A DNA stretch of 53,275 nt from Nocardia vermiculata NBRC 100427 (lineage in GTDB: Bacteria > Actinomycetota > Actinomycetes > Mycobacteriales > Mycobacteriaceae), in the NCBI RefSeq assembly GCF_001613265.1, contig NZ_BDCA01000042.1, forward strand, positions 1 through 53,275, in the 5' to 3' direction. The translations under genes and the position numbers were made by a program. Under the pieces are notes generated by a model that was not told the DNA's origin, did no database searches, and saw nothing but the letters and a program-made list of their open reading frames with translations. Positions 48,184-53,275 of the stretch are shown in pieces. Each line of letters opens with the position of its first letter. The stretch's first letter is position 1.

Positions 48184-51096
48184 TTGTTGTCACGGGTGTT
48201 CGGCAGTGGCGACAGAAGCCCCACCAGCCGTCCGCCCGGGCTGGTCCGGCTACGCGATCATCTGCAGGCCACCGACCCGGCCCTGGCCCGGCTGCGAGCG
48301 GGATGGCGGATGCTCGCGGTCTTCGCGACCACCCTGGCCGTGGGCTACGGCATGGCTCGCGCACTCGGGCATCCGGTCATCTTCGGCCTCACCTACGGCG
48401 GCATGGTCGGCCTGCTGGTCGGTTTGACGGTCGCCGGACCCACCGCGGGCAGATTGGCGGTCCGGTGCGTCTGGGGCGTGCCCGCATTCCTGCTCGCCCT
48501 GTTCTGCGCGATCGAGGTCGAACCCTATCGGCTCGCCGCGTTGCTGCTGGCCGCCGCCGCGGTGGTCGTGCAGGTCGCGGCTCCCGCATTCCTCGGTGAG
48601 TTCGGGCAGGACGCGGGCGTGATGTTCTTCGCCGGATTCCTCAGTGGATTACTGGTGCCCATCCCGGTGGAACAGATGAAATACATCGCTCCGATCGTCG
48701 CGGTGGCTGCCGTCGCCGCGGCAGTCGTCCAGGTGGTGTTGTGCCGGATGCGCCCGGAGACGGGTTTCGTCCACGTCGAACGCGGATTTCTCGCCCGCAC
48801 CCGCTACGTCCTCCGACGGGTGACCCGGCTGCTCGAGCCATCGGGCGGTAGTGCCCGCGCGATCCGGGCACTGCGCACCGAAATGAATCGGCTCAACGAT
48901 GCGGCCCTGCTCGTCGACGGATATCTGACCAGTTCCGGGCTGCCGGGACCCACCGCGGAACGCATTCATCGGCTGGTCTTCGACACCGAACGCGCCGCAC
49001 ATGCCCTGGGCCGGACCACGATCGCGCTCTGCGAAGGCCCGCTACCGGAGGAGGTCCGCACGCACGTGCTCACCGCCCTCGCCGATCTCGACCGCGGCGA
49101 CCCGCCCGCGCCCGCACTGCTGGACTGGCTGGCCCGGCACGAAGAGGACTCTCGAGATCCCGAACACGAACTGCTCGTCGCGAGGCTGTACCGATTCGTC
49201 GCCCTCCTCGGCGATCTGCGCCGGGCCGACGAGGCCTGGCTCGCCGGCATCGGCGACCTGCCCGACGACGCCGACCACGAACCGTTCACCACCCCCGTCG
49301 AATTGGAGAAGGGCAGACTGCCCGGCGCCGGACTCCTGGCCAATCGAGTCCTCGCCTCCGGAGGCATGCGGTCACCGTGGAATGTCTGGGCCAACCCCAA
49401 ACCCGAGCTCCGAGTCGCCGCGCAGACGCTGATCGCGTTGTTCATCGTGCTGCCGCTGGGCGATGCGCTCAACGGATACCGTTACTACTGGGCGCTGATC
49501 GGCGTGCTGATCGTTATGGGCGGCACACACTCCCCCCACGACCGCGTGCGCAAAACCGTCAAACGTGTCCTCGGCACACTCGTCGGAGGGTTCATCGGTG
49601 TCGGTGTCGCCCACCTGGTCGGGGTGCAGCATCCGTTCGCGACCGTCGTATTGCTCTGTATCGCACTGACAGTGGGCGCCTATGCGATCAGCGCCTACTA
49701 CTCGGTGTGGGCCGGCGCACTGGCCTTCGCACTCATCCAGCTCTACGCGTTCACAGGGGGATACGAGGATTCCATCGTGGTGCTGCGCGCAGGTGAGAAC
49801 GCCATCGGCGCGCTGGTCACCACCGCGGTGGGTCTGGTGGTGCTGCCGATCGCGACTCGTACCCTGCTACGCCACGCGCAGGTCACCCATGTGCGTTCCC
49901 TGGCCAGTTTCGTGCGGGAGTCCGGTGAGGTGTGGAGCGGGTTCGCCGGCGCGGACGGCACCCGGGAACAGGCCCGGGCGGTGGATCAGGCCGCACACGA
50001 ACTGGACCGGTTCAGCAATTCACTCATTCGACTGCCCGGCGGGGACCACGCGCGCGCCGAGGATATTCGCACCACCCTGCGGGTGGCCGTGGTCTGCGCC
50101 CGGGAGATGTCGGTCGGCAGTGGCGAAGCGCTGCTGACCTCCCCACAACGCGAACACTTGCTGACACTCACTGCCGGGCTTGCCGATTCGATCGACGAGC
50201 TCGCCGAGATCGTCGAGAACGAGCCCGCCCGGGAGAACTCCGCCGAGACATCTGCATCCGGTGTGTGGGGCCGTCGCGCCGACGATATCCGGCGGCTGCA
50301 ACAGATCGTGTCGGTCACACCGGAGAACGTGCAACTGCAGCACGCCCTGCACTACCTCGGATATCTGGACGATCTGCTGGCCGACCTCGCCGCCCGCCTC
50401 GGCCTCACCGTGCGGGGCAGTGACTACGCCGGCGATGCCCCCGCGGTCGGAAGTGAACTGTTCGCACTGCACGCACAATTGGCGACCGTGCCGCGGCCGG
50501 TACCGGTCGGCGACGGAAACGGCGCCCCGGGCGCCACCACCCTGTTGACGAGCTCTCCGATCGAGAATCCGCCGACAACCGGAGAGCACCGATCGATCAG
50601 CGGTCGTATTCGCGGGTCGACCGGCGGCCCCGTTCCGGGCGCGGTCCTGACCCTGATCGATCAACGAGGACAAAAGGTTTCGCGGACCACTGTGAGCCGT
50701 GACGGCAGCTACCTGATCGACACGTCCGCGACGGGCGCACGGATGCTGATCGTATCGGCGGACGGCTACGGACCCACCGCCCTCACCCTGCCCTCGGGAT
50801 CCAGGACACAACACCACGACATCGAGATGACACCGACGACCGTACTCACCGGCCGGGTCCACTCCACTGCCGGCGCGGTGGCGAACGCGACGGTCAGCGT
50901 GCTCGACGACACCGGCACCCCGGTCGCGCGCGCCCGCACCGACCCCCACGGCCGCTACACGATCCAGGGCGTACCCCCAGGCGACTACACCGTCGTGACC
51001 ACCGGCTACCCCCCGCGGACCGGCCGCGTCACGATCAGCGCTGACGACAACAACGTCCACACGATCACACTCGGGCACACCGAGCCACCGGCCTGA
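48184..51096 (+). CDS. FUSC-family transporter with C-terminal carboxypeptidase-regulatory domains
   Basis: 970 residues from a TTG with AGGAG six bases upstream. Two membrane blocks of about five to six helices (about 42-190 and 415-560) enclose and precede cytosolic helical parts, the layout of FUSC/aromatic-acid-efflux proteins. The second block has the GALVTTAVGLVVLPIATRTLLRH end. After about residue 790 come two beta-sandwich repeats of the carboxypeptidase regulatory type (SGRIRGSTGGPVPGAVLTLID and TGRVHSTAGAVANATVSVLDD). That tail is unusual for FUSC proteins and may bind a partner or surface. It is probably repressed by the divergent TetR. Confidence 0.85.
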   Translation: MLSRVFGSGDRSPTSRPPGLVRLRDHLQATDPALARLRAGWRMLAVFATTLAVGYGMARALGHPVIFGLTYGGMVGLLVGLTVAGPTAGRLAVRCVWGVPAFLLALFCAIEVEPYRLAALLLAAAAVVVQVAAPAFLGEFGQDAGVMFFAGFLSGLLVPIPVEQMKYIAPIVAVAAVAAAVVQVVLCRMRPETGFVHVERGFLARTRYVLRRVTRLLEPSGGSARAIRALRTEMNRLNDAALLVDGYLTSSGLPGPTAERIHRLVFDTERAAHALGRTTIALCEGPLPEEVRTHVLTALADLDRGDPPAPALLDWLARHEEDSRDPEHELLVARLYRFVALLGDLRRADEAWLAGIGDLPDDADHEPFTTPVELEKGRLPGAGLLANRVLASGGMRSPWNVWANPKPELRVAAQTLIALFIVLPLGDALNGYRYYWALIGVLIVMGGTHSPHDRVRKTVKRVLGTLVGGFIGVGVAHLVGVQHPFATVVLLCIALTVGAYAISAYYSVWAGALAFALIQLYAFTGGYEDSIVVLRAGENAIGALVTTAVGLVVLPIATRTLLRHAQVTHVRSLASFVRESGEVWSGFAGADGTREQARAVDQAAHELDRFSNSLIRLPGGDHARAEDIRTTLRVAVVCAREMSVGSGEALLTSPQREHLLTLTAGLADSIDELAEIVENEPARENSAETSASGVWGRRADDIRRLQQIVSVTPENVQLQHALHYLGYLDDLLADLAARLGLTVRGSDYAGDAPAVGSELFALHAQLATVPRPVPVGDGNGAPGATTLLTSSPIENPPTTGEHRSISGRIRGSTGGPVPGAVLTLIDQRGQKVSRTTVSRDGSYLIDTSATGARMLIVSADGYGPTALTLPSGSRTQHHDIEMTPTTVLTGRVHSTAGAVANATVSVLDDTGTPVARARTDPHGRYTIQGVPPGDYTVVTTGYPPRTGRVTISADDNNVHTITLGHTEPPA

Positions 51097-51158
51097 GAAT
51101 CGGTGCGCTGGTCTCGTTCCGGTGGACGACAGCGCCGCGCACCGCCATCCGGTCCGCG

Positions 51159-51626
51159 TCAGAGACCGGCCGAATGTACGCCGCCGCGGTGATGCGGATG
51201 CGGGACGAGCATCGGGACCTGTCGCCGGTAGTTGCGGTAGCGATCACCGAAGACCCCGACGAGGTCGTGCTCCTCGAAGCGGACGGCGACGAGAATGTAG
51301 CCGGTGGTGACGGCGGCGAACAGCAACCGACCGGCGGTCATGGTCGGAGCCGCCCAGAAGGCGATCACGAAGCCCAGATAGAGCGGATGCCGGACCGTCC
51401 GGTACAGCGCGGGCGTACGGAAATCGGGGTCCGCGCCCGGCTGTCCGCGCAGCCGGCGAACGACCTGCCGCACACCGAAAAGGTCGAAGTGATCGATGGC
51501 GAAGGTCGAGCTCAGCACCAGGGCCCAGCCCGCCAGCGAGATCGCATACAGCACAATCCGCGCCGGGGTGGCCGACACGTGCCAGACCTCCGCCGGCAGC
51601 GGCCGCCACAGCTGCAGGTAGATTAC
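51159..51626 (-). pseudogene. mddA: 5'-truncated methanethiol S-methyltransferase-like gene remnant
   Basis: The open frame encodes about 155 residues matching the C-terminal two-thirds of MddA/NnrU-type membrane methyltransferases: LQLWRPLPAEVW, LSSTFAIDHFDLFGVRQV, and YRTVRHPLYLGFVIAFWAAPTM, then RFEEHDLVGVFGDRYRNYRRQVPML. The first 80 or so residues, with the first membrane helices, are absent; upstream the frame reads into unrelated sequence and no start codon with a ribosome site is seen. MddA methylates methanethiol to dimethyl sulfide. The remnant is co-directional with the LysR gene. Confidence 0.75.
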
Positions 51627-51751
51627 GCCGCGCGAACCCCTTCCACCAGGCCGATTCGCACGATTCGAAGCGCCCTCCCCGAGCGTCGGCCGGCACCGGC
51701 AACTCAGGGTCCGGACACGGCAACAGTCGCTGACAACTGTGCTGCCGGCCC

Positions 51752-52672
51752 CTATTCGCGGTTCTGCTCGGCGAGGTCGGAGGCGTGGTGACGAAGGGTG
51801 TGCACGAGGACGCGCATCGGGGCCGTGGCAGGCCCCGGCAGGCGAACCACACTGATGCGGCGTCGTTCCTCGGGAAGGTCCTCGACTCTGACGATGCGGA
51901 CGCCCGCCGGGATCACGGACCGCAGTGTCGCGGGGACCGTAGTGATGCCTGCTCCGGCCGCGACCAGGTGCAGTTTGGTCGACCAATCTCGAGCGGTGTG
52001 ATGGACGCGGGGTCGTCCGGGCAAGCCCGGCCAGACACCCAGTGACGGCTCGTCGGCGGCGGCGGGGCCGGCAATCCACTTCTCGCCGACCAGATCTGCA
52101 GCGGTGACGCCGTCGTGGTCGGCGAACCGGCCGTGTGCCGGTACGGCCAGAACCAAATGGTCGTCCAACAGCGGTTCCACCAGCAAGGACGGATCATCGG
52201 TGTCGGGCAACCGATGCGGCGGCCGCGAGGTCAGCAGAGCGAGGTCGAGTGTTCCGGCACGCAATCCCCGTACCAGCGATGGTGTCGCACCTTCCCGGGT
52301 GGTGACCCGGATGTGGGAGTACTGGCGGCACATGGTCGCCAGGGCGCGAGCGACGAGCACCGCTCCGGCGGCAGGGAAGAATCCGAGCCGCACCGGACCG
52401 GAGTCGTCCTCTCCCCTGCCGAGTTCCCGTGTGGCCGCATCGAGCGCGTCCAGCACCGTCACAGCATGTCGCAGCAGAGCCCGGCCCGCCACGGTCAGCC
52501 GCACACCGCCGGGATACCGGTCGAACAGTCGAGTACCGGTGGCCTGCTCCAGCGCCGCCACCTGCCGAGAGACGGCCGACTGTGTGTACCCCAGTGTCCG
52601 GGCGGCAGCCGTGAAGGTCCCCCGTTCGGCAACTTCACGCAGCACCCGCAGGCCAACCAGGGTGATGTCCAT
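51752..52672 (-). CDS. LysR-family transcriptional regulator
   Basis: 306 residues from the ATG at 52672. The HTH covers residues 1-60 (LREVAERGTFTAAARTLGYTQSAVSRQVAALEQATGTRLFDR), followed by the usual substrate-binding domain. It is divergent from a tautomerase gene, a common LysR arrangement in which the regulator controls the neighbour. Longer upstream frames to 52846 would overlap the tautomerase gene and are rejected. Confidence 0.92.
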   Translation of the reverse strand: MDITLVGLRVLREVAERGTFTAAARTLGYTQSAVSRQVAALEQATGTRLFDRYPGGVRLTVAGRALLRHAVTVLDALDAATRELGRGEDDSGPVRLGFFPAAGAVLVARALATMCRQYSHIRVTTREGATPSLVRGLRAGTLDLALLTSRPPHRLPDTDDPSLLVEPLLDDHLVLAVPAHGRFADHDGVTAADLVGEKWIAGPAAADEPSLGVWPGLPGRPRVHHTARDWSTKLHLVAAGAGITTVPATLRSVIPAGVRIVRVEDLPEERRRISVVRLPGPATAPMRVLVHTLRHHASDLAEQNRE

Positions 52673-52681
52673 GAGCAAACA

Positions 52682-52707
52682 GCATATCCAGTATGCGAAC
52701 CATTCGC
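52682..52707. promoter_or_regulatory. Overlapping palindromes, LysR binding-site candidate
   Basis: GCATA-TCCAG-TATGC (52682-52696) and GCGAA-CCA-TTCGC (52695-52707) overlap by two bases, 10 to 35 bases before the LysR start. The first has the ATA-N-TAT symmetry typical of LysR recognition sites. Repression of the LysR gene and activation of the tautomerase would fit. Confidence 0.55.
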
Positions 52708-52829
52708 TTTCCGAATGCCTCGCGTGGTTCCTACTGTGAACCTCGTCGATCGATACCTCGAAACCAGTGCGCCGCCGGCCTGTTTCCAGATCCACGCACC
52801 ACCACCTGACGTCCCGAAAAGGAACGACC

Positions 52830-53275
52830 ATGCCACTGATCACCATCTACCTACGCCAGGGCACCACCCCCGAGCACCGTCGCAATATCTCGACAGCCCT
52901 CCACCGAGCCATGGTCGAGGTCTTGAAGATCCCGCAGGACGACCAGTTTCACGTCTTTCTGGAAGTCACCCCGGACAACTTCCATATGCAGCCGGTGGTG
53001 TTCGGCGTGGCGCGCAGCGAGCGCACCATGCTCATCCAGCTGTCGTTCAACCATCGCACAGCCGAGCAGAAAAACGAACTGTTCCAAGCGATTACCAGCA
53101 ACCTGCGATTGTTCGCCGACGTCCCGGAAGAAGACGTCATGATGATGATCGTCGAAACGGCCCGCGAGAACTGGTGGGCGGCCGGCCGCGTCGTGAACCC
53201 CGCAACCGGCTACGACACACGCATGACCGATGTCCCCACCGACACCGCGGCCACGACACGATCCACCTCTCCCGG
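52830..53275 (+). CDS. Tautomerase-family protein (3' end beyond the window)
   Basis: At least 148 residues, open to the window edge. The start MPLITIYLRQGTTPEHRRNIS gives an N-terminal proline after Met removal, the catalytic base of the 4-oxalocrotonate tautomerase superfamily. It continues AMVEVLKIPQDDQFHVFLEV and PEEDVMMMIVETARENWWAAGR. This is the tautomerase_2-like group of about 130 residues; the tail is longer and polar. AAAAGGAACG precedes the ATG. It is probably controlled by the divergent LysR protein. The true substrate is unknown. Confidence 0.88.
   Translation, partial: MPLITIYLRQGTTPEHRRNISTALHRAMVEVLKIPQDDQFHVFLEVTPDNFHMQPVVFGVARSERTMLIQLSFNHRTAEQKNELFQAITSNLRLFADVPEEDVMMMIVETARENWWAAGRVVNPATGYDTRMTDVPTDTAATTRSTSP

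Overview
The window is high-GC actinobacterial chromosome, most likely Nocardia or a close relative. The evidence is the many GTG and TTG starts behind AGGAG-type ribosome binding sites, a rifampicin monooxygenase closely resembling the Nocardia farcinica enzyme as I recall it, an F420-type luciferase-like oxidoreductase, a mycothiol-transferase-like (TIGR03086) domain, small actinobacterial proteins, and many TetR/MarR regulators beside oxidoreductases. I see no rRNA, tRNA, CRISPR array, intact transposase or phage module. It reads as an accessory or catabolic region.

Layout. 0-2.6 kb: the end of an unidentified gene, a terminator, a phosphotransferase, an AhpD-like protein and a secreted glycine-rich protein. 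2.6-12 kb: a probable catabolic regulon. It has a leftward MFS transporter, a rightward AraC-type regulator, and a leftward seven-gene operon: quinone oxidoreductase, TauD-type dioxygenase, BKACE beta-keto-acid cleavage enzyme, RBBP9-like hydrolase, CoA-transferase A and B, acyl-CoA ligase. The last four overlap by ATGA. The same 65-bp element lies upstream of the transporter and of the operon. It carries two GGGACA boxes 22 bp apart and is probably the AraC-type operator. BKACE enzymes release acetoacetate, which the CoA transferase would activate, so the set reads as one pathway for an unknown beta-keto-acid-yielding substrate. 12-17.3 kb: 3-hydroxybutyryl-CoA dehydrogenase, NDH-2, a second acyl-CoA ligase and a DUF5996 protein.

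17.4-25.8 kb: secreted GH1 glycosidase, small secreted protein, rifampicin monooxygenase, a broken ECF sigma gene, a DUF1684 protein, a P450-ferredoxin pair and two TetR regulators. 26-34 kb: a Baeyer-Villiger monooxygenase, an overlapping leftward operon of two SgcJ/EcaC-like (SnoaL-fold) proteins with two NAD(P)-binding reductases divergent from a MarR regulator, an alpha/beta hydrolase, a SnoaL protein, a PPOX protein and an F420-type enzyme. Three genes here (26.37, 31.69 and 32.75 kb) carry apparent single frameshifts, which are either decay or base-call errors. 34-36.3 kb: an unusual IS30-type-HTH/GbsR regulator with an array of TTGCAATGAC boxes, divergent from a second P450-ferredoxin pair.

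36.4-39.8 kb: a sugar-type ABC importer (Tat lipoprotein plus two permeases, no ATPase). A 69-bp, 23-codon tandem repeat sits exactly at the junction of the binding-protein and first permease genes and forms a coupled small ORF. 39.9-44.9 kb: a membrane protein, a TetR/quinone-oxidoreductase pair with a clear operator, a fused TIGR03086-hydrolase lacking its catalytic Ser and His, a permuted NlpC-like protein, and two 57-residue proteins. 45-47.4 kb: a persulfide/sulfite module (MBL-rhodanese and TauE/SafE) with two CsoR/CstR-like operators between the genes. 47.4-53.3 kb: a TetR regulator, a FUSC transporter with a C-terminal carboxypeptidase-regulatory extension, a 5'-truncated mddA-like remnant, and a LysR/tautomerase pair whose tautomerase runs off the window end.
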